From: Thiothrix fructosivorans
GTDB taxonomy: Bacteria > Pseudomonadota > Gammaproteobacteria > Thiotrichales > Thiotrichaceae
Length of the DNA stretch: 64,000 nt
Reading direction: 5' to 3'
Assembly: GCF_017349355.1 (NCBI RefSeq)
Contig: NZ_JAFMPM010000008.1
Span: 1,054,001-1,118,000, forward strand
Under the pieces are notes generated by a model that saw only the letters and a list, made by a program, of their open reading frames with translations, had not been told where the DNA came from and made no database searches. A program made the translations under genes and the position numbers. Positions 49,699 to 57,411 of the stretch are shown one piece after another; the first letter of the stretch is position 1, and each line of letters begins with the position of its first letter.

Positions 49699-50439
49699 TT
49701 ACTTTGCAGGAGCAGCCGGTGCAACCGCAGGTGCAGCCGGTGCGGCTGGAGCAGTGGTGGTGGCAGCAGCGGCAGGTGCTGGAGCAGCAACCGGGGCAGC
49801 AGCTTTGGCTGCATCAGCCGCTTTTTGCTGTTGTGCTGCCATCGCTTGACGCTGTTCTTCGACTTTCTTGAAGAACGCATCCGCTTGCGCACGCTGCATT
49901 TCCATTTGCTTTTGGATTTGCTCGAAGCTAGGCGCTTGTGGCATTGCGTAAGGTGCTGCCATCATCATCGGCATTTGACCTTGTGCAGGTGCTTGCATCA
50001 TCGGCATTTGCTGCATCATGTTAGGCATCGCGTAACCGCCCCACGGGTTGTTGTTACCGTAACCGTTTTTGGCAGTGTTGCTGTAGCCTTGCAGGTTGTT
50101 GTAGCCATTGCCATAGCCATAGCCGCTCCCTTGCAGGTTGCTAGCGCCGTCGCCACGACCTTGACCCGCAACGTCAGAATCCATCGCGGTATTGCCTTTG
50201 CCTTTGAAGGTGATGGTGAAATCCACTTCACCGTCTGCGTCGCCTTTGCCACGACCCCAGCCGTTTACATCAGAAGCGCCCGTGCCGTAGCCTTGACCTT
50301 GACCACTGGTGTTTGCTTGACCTTGGTTATTACCTTGACCTTGCATATTGCCGTTGTCGAAGCCATCGAAGAATTCAGCAGAAGCAACGCCGGAAGTAGC
50401 GAGCAGCGCGATCAATAGTGCGATTTTTGTGTGTTTCAT
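49699..50439 (-). CDS. Gly/Asn/Tyr-rich exported protein, sulfur-globule-like
   Basis: A 246-residue protein with a signal peptide (MKHTKIALLIALLATSGVASA). Residues 25-130 are built of Gly, Asn, Gln and Tyr (GYGYGNGYNNLQGYSN; NGYGNNNPWGGY), followed by a Met/Pro/Gln-rich part, a short charged coiled coil (QKQMEMQRAQADAFFKKVEE) and an Ala/Pro tail. The composition, signal peptide and WGGYAMP-like turns recall the proteins that coat periplasmic sulfur globules in purple sulfur bacteria. No homology can be proven from low-complexity sequence. The gene has a single-gene transcript with a strong terminator, as expected for an abundant structural protein. Confidence 0.6.
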   Translation of the reverse strand: MKHTKIALLIALLATSGVASAEFFDGFDNGNMQGQGNNQGQANTSGQGQGYGTGASDVNGWGRGKGDADGEVDFTITFKGKGNTAMDSDVAGQGRGDGASNLQGSGYGYGNGYNNLQGYSNTAKNGYGNNNPWGGYAMPNMMQQMPMMQAPAQGQMPMMMAAPYAMPQAPSFEQIQKQMEMQRAQADAFFKKVEEQRQAMAAQQQKAADAAKAAAPVAAPAPAAAATTTAPAAPAAPAVAPAAPAK

Positions 50440-50609
50440 AATATATAACCTCTAGCGGAGTAATGCGCCCGGCGGCGCGGAAAACGGGTTTAATTAATAT
50501 AAGCAAATCATAATATTCTGATTGTCTAAAAGCAAGCACCAGTCATCCTATTTTGCATTTTTTCATGATGATTTTTTGATTTACGTTAGAATAAGGCACT
50601 GTTTGAAGA

Positions 50610-51176
50610 ATGGATGAACACATGATTACATCGGAAGAAGCGATGCGGGTAATGGCAGAGGCAGACCTGCTGCATTCAGCGGAAGACGTCGCGGCAATGC
50701 TGGATCGCATGGCAGTCGAAATCACCGCCACACTGGGTGATAAAACCCCGTTGGTGCTGTGTGTGATGACGGGCGGCGTGATCGTCACGGGGCATTTGCT
50801 GACGCGCCTTAACTTCCCGCTGGAGCAAGATTATTTGCACGCCACCCGTTACCGTGGTGCAACCAGTGGCAGCAAAACCATTACGTGGTTACACAAGCCC
50901 GAAGCGGCGTTGGTAGGGCGGCATGTGTTGCTGGTGGATGATATTCTCGATGAAGGTTATACCTTGCGTGAAGTGGCGCGGTGGTGTCGGGAACAGGGCG
51001 CGGCATCGGTACACATCGCGGTGTTGGCGGATAAGCAGCACGACCGCCGTGTGGAAGGCATTTGGTGCGACTTTCCCGCGATTGAACTAGTCGACCGCTA
51101 CGTGTTCGGTTTTGGGATGGATTATAAAGAATACTGGCGCAACGCTAACGGTATCTACGCAGTAAAAGGACTTTAA
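50610..51176 (+). CDS. Hypoxanthine-guanine phosphoribosyltransferase
   Basis: A 188-residue type I PRTase. The PRPP loop reads HVLLVDDILDEGYTLRE near residue 105; LVLCVMTGGVIVTGHLL and YLHATRYRG precede it; the hood residues VDRYVFGFGMDYKEYWRN near 160 mark the HGPRT family. It makes IMP or GMP from the free base and PRPP. A second ATG at 50622 is also possible. Next to it, 2 bases downstream, is a methylthioinosine phosphorylase, whose product hypoxanthine is this enzyme's substrate. Confidence 0.9.
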   Translation: MDEHMITSEEAMRVMAEADLLHSAEDVAAMLDRMAVEITATLGDKTPLVLCVMTGGVIVTGHLLTRLNFPLEQDYLHATRYRGATSGSKTITWLHKPEAALVGRHVLLVDDILDEGYTLREVARWCREQGAASVHIAVLADKQHDRRVEGIWCDFPAIELVDRYVFGFGMDYKEYWRNANGIYAVKGL

Positions 51177-51178
51177 AG

Positions 51179-51916
51179 ATGACAATTGAATTTGCGGTGA
51201 TCGGCGGCACAGGCTTGACCGAAATCGAAGGTTTGGAAGTAATTCACCGTGAAGTGGTGCATACGCCTTACGGTGAGCCGTCGGGGCCTGTGACGCATGG
51301 CATGATTGCGGGCAAGCGCATCGTGTTTTTGGCACGGCATGGTTACACGCATAATATTCCACCGCATAAGGTTAATTACCGTGCAAATCTGTGGGCGCTG
51401 AAAAGTTTGGGCGTGGAAAAAGTCGTGGCAATGGCAGCGGTGGGCGGCATTACCCCTGAAATGAAGCCGATGCGCTTGGTGATTCCTGACCAGATTATCG
51501 ACTACACCTACGGGCGTCCGCATACCTTTTTCGAGGAAGGGTTGACGGATGTGACCCATATCGACTTTTCATGGCCGTATTGCCCTGAGGTGCGCAATGC
51601 CTTGCTGGCTGCGGCAGAATGCGCCCAGTTGGATGTGGTGCCGCGTGGTACTTACGCCGCTACACAAGGGCCACGGCTGGAAACAGTGGCAGAAATTGCG
51701 CGGCTGGAACGTGACGGTTGTGATTTGGTGGGTATGACGGCGATGCCGGAAGCCTCACTCGCCCGCGAATTGGGGTTGTGTTATGCCAGTTGTGCCGTGG
51801 TAGCAAACTGGGCAGCAGGCAAAGACAGCGACGAAATCACGATGGAAGAAATTCAGGAAAATCTGCTGGTGGGCATGGCGAATGCGCGTGCGTTGTTACG
51901 TGCGTTGATCTGCTAA
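51179..51916 (+). CDS. S-methyl-5'-thioinosine phosphorylase
   Basis: A 245-residue member of the MTA/PNP phosphorylase family. It shows FAVIGGTGLTEIEGLE at the start, FLARHGYTHNIPPHKVNYRA near residue 56, GTYAATQGPRLETVAEI near 160 and GMTAMPEASLARELGLCYA near 185. Residues of the purine site fit the inosine-preferring (MTIP) type rather than MTAP, judged mainly from context: the HGPRT gene is just upstream, so hypoxanthine released here can be salvaged. Ribosome site AAAGGACTTTAAAG overlaps the previous stop. Confidence 0.85.
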   Translation: MTIEFAVIGGTGLTEIEGLEVIHREVVHTPYGEPSGPVTHGMIAGKRIVFLARHGYTHNIPPHKVNYRANLWALKSLGVEKVVAMAAVGGITPEMKPMRLVIPDQIIDYTYGRPHTFFEEGLTDVTHIDFSWPYCPEVRNALLAAAECAQLDVVPRGTYAATQGPRLETVAEIARLERDGCDLVGMTAMPEASLARELGLCYASCAVVANWAAGKDSDEITMEEIQENLLVGMANARALLRALIC

Positions 51917-51919
51917 GCC

Positions 51920-52351
51920 TTGGTGGAAGCGCAACCGCCGTTATATTTGCAGCCAGTGGCTTCGCGGCAACTGGCTGTTTTTTTGGTGGGAACGCATCTA
52001 CTGGCGGCTGTTGTGGTGGGGTTGATGCCTGCGTTGGCGGTTTGGGCAAAGAGTTTGTTGTTGCTGCCGATTGTGTTGTCGTTGCGTTATTACTGGCGCT
52101 TGCATATTAGTCGGGTTGCGCCGAATGCGGTGCAGGAAGTGCGCTTTTATCAGGTGGATAATGCGTTGGTGCGTACTGCTTCTGCTGGATTTTTGGCGCG
52201 GCTGGATGACAGCAGTTTTTTGCATCCATGGCTGTGTGTGCTGAATTGGCGGGCGCAGAGCGGCACGTTGTATACGTTGATCTTAATGCCGGATAGTGTG
52301 CCTGATGATGTACTAAGGCAGTTGCGGGTGCGGGTGAAGTTTTATGGTTGA
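51920..52351 (+). CDS. YgfX/CptA-like membrane protein
   Basis: A 143-residue protein with two adjacent N-terminal hydrophobic segments (AVFLVGTHLLAAVVVGLMPA and LLLLPIVLSLRYYW) and a soluble C-terminal part (LHPWLCVLNWRAQSGTLYTL; the LPDSVPDDVLRQLRV-like ending), which is the layout of YgfX proteins. YgfX usually lies beside sdhE, which is absent here. The start codon is TTG 51920 or GTG 51923, without a strong ribosome site, so it is probably coupled to the upstream gene. It overlaps the next gene by 8 bases. Confidence 0.65.
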   Translation: MVEAQPPLYLQPVASRQLAVFLVGTHLLAAVVVGLMPALAVWAKSLLLLPIVLSLRYYWRLHISRVAPNAVQEVRFYQVDNALVRTASAGFLARLDDSSFLHPWLCVLNWRAQSGTLYTLILMPDSVPDDVLRQLRVRVKFYG

Positions 52352-54554
52352 TAATGTGCCAGCCAATTATTTTCCACTCCATGTATTTTTTGAGCGCCTG
52401 AATCGGGCGGGTATTGTGGTCAGTATCCGTGACTATCGGCGGATTAGCCGTGTGTTGGCGGCAGAGGGTGACTGGACATTACAGCGGCTGGAACGGGTGC
52501 TGGGCAATCTGTTAGTGCGTGATCGGGATGAGCGTTTGCTGTTTCAGCATGAATTTCGGGGATTTTTTGCCGTAGCAGAGGGCGAGCCGTTAGCGGTGGA
52601 TGTGCAGCGTTGGCGCGACGACATGGCACGGTTATTGGCTGAATCACCCCCATCAGTAACTTCCCCTGCAAGCGATTCTCCCGATTCCATTCCAGAAGAA
52701 GAATCGCTTGCAGGGCAAGCTCCTACAAAGCCAGTGCGTTCAAAGAGGTGGTGGCGTTGGTTGTTGTTGGTTGTGGGGGTGTTGGGTGCTGTTTGGTATG
52801 TCTACTTTTCCCCGCCGCCTACGGTTGCGCCGCCTCCAACGCCAGACAAGCCAAATGTCACTCAAACCGATACCCTCAGCGGCAAACCGCCAATTTCTGA
52901 CATGATCAAGGTGCAGGTAGCGCAACAGCCGCTTGAACCCGTGTCAGACAAACGTATCCTGACGGATTTATGGCTACCGGGGGCGATCGTTGCAGCGTTG
53001 TTGGCTGCGGGTTTGTTGGGGGTGTGGTGGACACAGTATCGCCCGCCCAACATTCGCCAGAAAATCCCGTGTGACCCGACGTTACCCGCGCAGTATTTTG
53101 ATGATGCCAGTGTGGGCGGGGCAATGCCGCCGTGGTTGGCGGAGGCGGATGCTGACCATCTGGCGTATCAGTTGAGCTACATTCTCACCGATCAGTACAC
53201 CCGCGAACTCGATATTCCTGCCAGTATCCGTGCCACGTCTGAGGCGGGCAGCGTGCCGGTATTGCGGTTTCAGAAACGGCGCGATTTGCAGCGTATCCTC
53301 ATCCTCACGGATCAGCTTGTGCCACAACAGGGTTGGCATCAGTTGCCTGTTGAATTGGTGCAAGCCTTGCAAGGGCGAGGTGTTCACCTCACCTTTGGGC
53401 GATTTAACCGTAGCCCAGAACGTTTCATGGATCAGCACGGTTGGGCGCAATGGCTGGAGGATTGGGAAGAATACCGTCATCACCTGTTACTGCTGATTTT
53501 TGCCGATACCCATCAGACGGAAGGTTTGCAGGATTTCCCGTGGCGGGACTGGCCGGATGCGCGGCTGTTGACGCGGCAAGAACAGCGGGATTGGGATTTT
53601 CGCGAACAGGGTTTGCAGGCGCAAGGGGTACGCTTGTTGCAGGCCGATGCGGCGGGTATCCAGCAAGCATGGGGTGCAGCGACGTGGCGACCAGCGGCCT
53701 TGGAGGCGACGCGGTGGGAAGTGGCGGGGCAAAAGCCTGAGGAAAGTGACGCAGCATTTTTGGAGCGGGTGCTGGGGGCGGCGTTGCCGTGGGCGCAAGC
53801 ATTGGCGTATTACCCCGGTGCGTGGTCATTGGTGGCGGCGGAACGCTTGCGGGAAGCATTGTTTGCAGATGTGCCGCGTTTGGCGTTACAGCGTTTGTTG
53901 GGCTTGCCGGGGATGTGGGCGGCGGCGGATTTGGCGGCGTTTGCGCCACGCTTGCGGGTGGTGTTGCTTACAGGATTTATGCGGCGCACGCGGGCGGAAC
54001 AGATGGCGGTGATTGAGGTTTGTTTGAGGATGATGAAGGAGGAAATCCCCGCTCCGACTTCTTTAGCATGGGCAATCTGGCTCTGGAAGTGCATTCGGTT
54101 GGGGTGGGTACTTGACCCAGATAAGGCGGCGGCAGAGCTGCATGCGTTGGTGGTGTCTGTGCCTGCGTTGTGTGAGGCTATCCGCGAGGAAATGGAGCAG
54201 ATGCCGGAGGATGTGGCAAGCGCGGCGTTGCTGGTGCCAGCGACGCGCACTGGGCGGCGGCATTTGTTGGCAGTGGGGAAGGCTTGTGGGCTGAAACAGG
54301 CGGTGGTGTATGCGGCTACGCGGTGGTTAAAGACGGTGGTGTATGCGGCTGCGCGGTGGTTAAAGACGGTGGTGTATGCGGCTGCGCGGTGGTTGAGGAA
54401 TGTCGGGCTGGTGAGTTTTGCGGCTGCGCGGTGGTTAAAGACGGTGGTGTATGCGGCTGCGCGGTGGTTGAGGAATGTCGGGTTGGTGAGTTTTGCGTTG
54501 GCGATTGTACTGTTGGGGGTTGGGGGTTGGGGGTTGGGGGGAATACATTTGTAA
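52344..54554 (+). CDS. vWA/CoxE-like membrane protein of conflict system
   Basis: A 736-residue protein not recognised as a known enzyme. Residues 10-75 (VFFERLNRAGIVVSIRDYRR; NLLVRDRDERLLFQHEFRGF) match the N-terminal helical part of CoxE-type vWA proteins, partners of MoxR ATPases. Membrane segments lie at about 137-154 and 210-229. Residues ~300-385 (LQRILILTDQL; LLLLIFADTHQTEG) look like a degenerate vWA domain without a clear DxSxS site. After residue 650 come tandem repeats of VVYAAARWLKT, then a third hydrophobic segment (FALAIVLLGVGGWGL). The frame stops just after four TTGGGGG units; one added unit would continue into the FGE domain downstream. Confidence 0.75.
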   Translation: MVDNVPANYFPLHVFFERLNRAGIVVSIRDYRRISRVLAAEGDWTLQRLERVLGNLLVRDRDERLLFQHEFRGFFAVAEGEPLAVDVQRWRDDMARLLAESPPSVTSPASDSPDSIPEEESLAGQAPTKPVRSKRWWRWLLLVVGVLGAVWYVYFSPPPTVAPPPTPDKPNVTQTDTLSGKPPISDMIKVQVAQQPLEPVSDKRILTDLWLPGAIVAALLAAGLLGVWWTQYRPPNIRQKIPCDPTLPAQYFDDASVGGAMPPWLAEADADHLAYQLSYILTDQYTRELDIPASIRATSEAGSVPVLRFQKRRDLQRILILTDQLVPQQGWHQLPVELVQALQGRGVHLTFGRFNRSPERFMDQHGWAQWLEDWEEYRHHLLLLIFADTHQTEGLQDFPWRDWPDARLLTRQEQRDWDFREQGLQAQGVRLLQADAAGIQQAWGAATWRPAALEATRWEVAGQKPEESDAAFLERVLGAALPWAQALAYYPGAWSLVAAERLREALFADVPRLALQRLLGLPGMWAAADLAAFAPRLRVVLLTGFMRRTRAEQMAVIEVCLRMMKEEIPAPTSLAWAIWLWKCIRLGWVLDPDKAAAELHALVVSVPALCEAIREEMEQMPEDVASAALLVPATRTGRRHLLAVGKACGLKQAVVYAATRWLKTVVYAAARWLKTVVYAAARWLRNVGLVSFAAARWLKTVVYAAARWLRNVGLVSFALAIVLLGVGGWGLGGIHL
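54303..54497 (+). repeat. In-frame 33/75-bp tandem repeats
   Basis: Two 33-bp units (54303-54335, 54336-54368) are followed by a 75-bp unit (54369-54443) and most of a second copy (54444-54497). The 75-bp unit is the 33-bp unit extended by a LRNVGLVSFAAARWLKT-coding part. All lengths are multiples of three, so copy number changes keep the frame. They encode VVYAAARWLKT-type repeats. Confidence 0.85.
54513..54541 (+). repeat. Heptanucleotide array (TTGGGGG)4 plus G at a frame junction
   Basis: Four direct TTGGGGG units (54513-54519, 54520-54526, 54527-54533, 54534-54540) end in an extra G. Seven is one more than a multiple of three, so gain of one unit (or loss of two) moves the vWA-like frame exactly into the FGE frame; the present copy number ends the upstream protein 13 bases later. 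This is the form of a slipped-strand phase switch. Confidence 0.8.
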
Positions 54555-55417
54555 GAGAAATACCCTTCATTCCCCCTTCTCTTGTTTCGTTTTTTGCACA
54601 GGATGGAGAGCAAACATCCAATAATGTGATAAATAAGTTGTCAAAAGCTTCTCAGCAATCGCAACCAACGACAGTAACCCCAACAATGGTTAAAATCAAT
54701 GGTGGTAAGTTTACAATGGGCTGCGACTCTGAACGTGAAGATGGCTGCTTGGCTAACGAAAAGCCCGCGCATGAAGTCAATGTATTGACCTTTTGGATGA
54801 GTAAAACCGAAGTGACGGTTAGGCAGTATATGGTCTGTGTGAATACGGGTGCTTGTCCTAAACCGCAATGGCAGGAAAAGAATGCGCCCAGTTATTACAA
54901 GGCTATGGGTGAGGCTCTCATTGGTGATAATTACCCGATTGTGGGTGTTAGTCAGCCAAATGCCATAGCTTATGTGCAATGGTTGAGTCAGCAAACCACC
55001 AAAAAATACCGTCTGCCGACAGAAGCTGAATGGGAATATGCAGCACGAGCAGGTACGAATACTGCCTACTCGTGGGGCAACGGGATAGGCAAAAATAATG
55101 CAAATTGTTCTGGGGACTTGTGCGGCGATAAATTTAACTATACTTCTCCTGTTGGTAGTTTTGCAGAAAACCCATTTGGTTTGTATGACATGCACGGTAA
55201 CGTGAATGAGTGGATGGAAGATTGTTGGAAGGATAATTACAATGATGCCCCTGTCGATGGTAATGCTCGTCAGGGGTGTCGCATGAATGCCTCTGGTGTG
55301 TTACGGGGGGGCGCGTGGTTTTACGAACCTCAGTGGTTGCGTTCTGCTTCCCGCAACGGTTATCCGCTAGATTTTCGTATCAATTTTGTTGGATTTCGTA
55401 TTGCTAGTACTAATTAA
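54542..55417 (+). CDS. FGE/SUMF1-like domain, out of frame with upstream gene
   Basis: About 240 residues of formylglycine-generating-enzyme fold: VKINGGKFTMGCDSE, FWMSKTEVTVRQYMVC, YPIVGVSQPNAIAYVQWLSQ, YRLPTEAEWEYAARAG, DMHGNVNEWMEDCW, GVLRGGAWF and the ending RINFVGFRIAS. The catalytic Cys pair of true FGE near the C-terminus is absent (LRSASRNGYPLDFR there), so it is probably a binding domain. No good start exists: the frame is open from a TTG at 54284, and the first ATG in the domain is 54686. It most likely forms the C-terminal half of the upstream protein after a frame change at the heptamer array; the start given is the end of that array. Confidence 0.75.
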   Translation, partial: NTFVREIPFIPPSLVSFFAQDGEQTSNNVINKLSKASQQSQPTTVTPTMVKINGGKFTMGCDSEREDGCLANEKPAHEVNVLTFWMSKTEVTVRQYMVCVNTGACPKPQWQEKNAPSYYKAMGEALIGDNYPIVGVSQPNAIAYVQWLSQQTTKKYRLPTEAEWEYAARAGTNTAYSWGNGIGKNNANCSGDLCGDKFNYTSPVGSFAENPFGLYDMHGNVNEWMEDCWKDNYNDAPVDGNARQGCRMNASGVLRGGAWFYEPQWLRSASRNGYPLDFRINFVGFRIASTN

Positions 55418-55504
55418 CAGGTTAAATTAACTTTTTCCTTCATTATCAATGCGCAAATCCTAAGCGTGTTGAATATGTGACACTGTTTGTTATAAGCTCA
55501 GTAA

Positions 55505-57409
55505 ATGATCGTTAGTTGGGGGGATCTTGTGCTGAATTTCGACCTCGTTATCCAATCGGCTGCTACGGGCTATGCGTGGGGCTTGTACCCGCAAGGGCAG
55601 CCAGCGCCCTGTTTGCAGGGCAATTTCCAGTTGGATACGGTAGAACTCAAAGGCAAGCCGGTAAAGCTGAGTATGCTGGATGATGCCTTTATCCATTTCA
55701 AAAAAGACATTCTGAGTGCATTTGACGAAGCTGCCCAGTTGCAATTGGGGCAATACCTTTACCAATTAATTTTTGCTGCTGCGTCCGCCAATCTTTTTCC
55801 CCCGCAAGAAGCCGTGCTATTACGGGTAGTGTCGGATGATGCCTTTATCCAGCGTATCCCGTGGAATTTATTGACCTGCCATAACACTTTTCTGGTGATG
55901 GAAGACTGGCATGTCACAGTGGCAACCCAAGCGAATGCGCCGAGGCGTGCCGTGCAGTTTGCCGATGTCCCCAAAGTCTTGCTGGTGTGTCAGGAACCGC
56001 GTGACCAAACCGCGACGGGGGCTGGGGAACACGGCAACGATTTACTGCAATATTTGCGGGGGCGGCGTTACGGCTATTTCCTCAACTCGCACGCCTTGGC
56101 AGTCGCGGCGGATTGGGATAGTTTTCGCCGTAAGCTGGATGAACAGTCGTGGGATGTCATCTATTACTACGGGCATGGCATGGGTGATGGTTACGGCGCA
56201 TCCCTATTGTTTACTGATGCCTCCGGCAAGGCGATGGAAGTGACGATGGGCAAGCTGGCGGCGATGCTGAAAGCAGCCCCGCCGAGTTTACTGTATTTGA
56301 ATGCCTGCCGCAGCGGTAGCAATGGCATTGCGGGGTCAGTGACACAATTGCAAATGATCCCCGCGCTATTGGTGAATCGTACCGATGCGCTGACTGATGC
56401 CGCCCGCGAACATGGGCGGATATTCCTCGAACGGCTGTTGCTTGACCATTACCCGCCGCATCAGGCCATTACCCATGCCTACAACAGCAAAGGGCATGGT
56501 TTAGCAGCGATTCGTTGGATGATCCCGATCCTTTACCAACATTACACCGAATGGCATTTCCCGCACAGTAATGTGCAGCGTTTTGTCGTCAAAGACATGC
56601 ACTGGTATTTGAAGCTTGACCGAACCGCCCAATTCAGCCGGGTGTTTTACCACACCAGTGAGATGCTGGTGTCCGATAGCCCGACCACCTTGGCGTGTTT
56701 CTGGCACGGTACAAAAGAGCAGGGCGTCGAACGTTTTCACGAGCGCCTGCCGATTGAGTTGAAAAAACATTCGCGGGATATGGAAATGGTGACCTTTACC
56801 TTCCGTTGGCCTGCCCATTTCAACGAGTTGCATCAGGCGTTTGAACACATGGTCTGTAAAGGCTTCGGGATACGCTTTCTGGATGATTTGCCCGGTATGC
56901 TGCAAAACCTCAGCATTGGCGGCATCAGCAATCCCTTGGTGGTACATTGCCGCTTTGAAACACTGCGCAAGGGTAGCCCTATGAATCTGGGGCGCTTGGC
57001 ATTCTTCCTGAAATGGTGGGAAACCGAAGTCCATGCTCGCCTGCGTTCATACGGGATACGCACTTTGTTGGCACTTGGCTATGAGTTGAAAGAGCCTGAC
57101 CCACAGTTTGCAACGATTTGTCGCAATGAATTAACCAAGGTTAAACTTAAGTCCGGGATGAAGCTGGAATTGCTGGATGAGCTACAACAGGTGAGTGAAC
57201 AAGACATCTTGGATTTTTTGGAGAAATTTGATGTGGAGTTGCCGGTAGTGGGGGATGACCGCTCGAAATTGATCAACGACATTGTGGTGCGTACCGAGGG
57301 GCATTACGAGAAAGTACTCAACGAATTGCAGACCATTGTTTCGCAAGCACATAAACTGTTTGAACAGCAGATGATGCCTGCCAATGTTATCACTGACCAC
57401 GGATATTAA
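55505..57409 (+). CDS. CHAT-domain caspase-like protease of conflict system
   Basis: A 634-residue protein. Residues ~155-370 form a CHAT (caspase/HetF-type) peptidase: His224 in YYYGHGMGDGYG and Cys268 in LYLNACRSGSNG make the catalytic pair. The N-terminal 150 residues look like a beta-rich CHAT-associated region (RIPWNLLTCHNTFLVMEDW). The C-terminal 260 residues are unassigned; they hold CKGFGIRFLDDLPGMLQNLS and a final helical part. GTG 55529 after GGGGGGAT may be the true start rather than ATG 55505. The MoxR gene follows after 2 bases. Expected role: proteolysis of a target when the system is triggered. Confidence 0.85.
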   Translation: MIVSWGDLVLNFDLVIQSAATGYAWGLYPQGQPAPCLQGNFQLDTVELKGKPVKLSMLDDAFIHFKKDILSAFDEAAQLQLGQYLYQLIFAAASANLFPPQEAVLLRVVSDDAFIQRIPWNLLTCHNTFLVMEDWHVTVATQANAPRRAVQFADVPKVLLVCQEPRDQTATGAGEHGNDLLQYLRGRRYGYFLNSHALAVAADWDSFRRKLDEQSWDVIYYYGHGMGDGYGASLLFTDASGKAMEVTMGKLAAMLKAAPPSLLYLNACRSGSNGIAGSVTQLQMIPALLVNRTDALTDAAREHGRIFLERLLLDHYPPHQAITHAYNSKGHGLAAIRWMIPILYQHYTEWHFPHSNVQRFVVKDMHWYLKLDRTAQFSRVFYHTSEMLVSDSPTTLACFWHGTKEQGVERFHERLPIELKKHSRDMEMVTFTFRWPAHFNELHQAFEHMVCKGFGIRFLDDLPGMLQNLSIGGISNPLVVHCRFETLRKGSPMNLGRLAFFLKWWETEVHARLRSYGIRTLLALGYELKEPDPQFATICRNELTKVKLKSGMKLELLDELQQVSEQDILDFLEKFDVELPVVGDDRSKLINDIVVRTEGHYEKVLNELQTIVSQAHKLFEQQMMPANVITDHGY

Positions 57410-57411
57410 GC

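Noticed and set aside
54303-54497. CRISPR-like repeats
   Set aside because: The repeats are adjacent without unique spacers and lie in a coding frame; no cas gene is present.
54284-54541. Cys-rich repeat peptide (GGVCGCAVVKD) in the second frame
   Set aside because: It is the out-of-frame reading of the tandem repeats coding VVYAAARWLKT; it begins with TTG and has no ribosome site.
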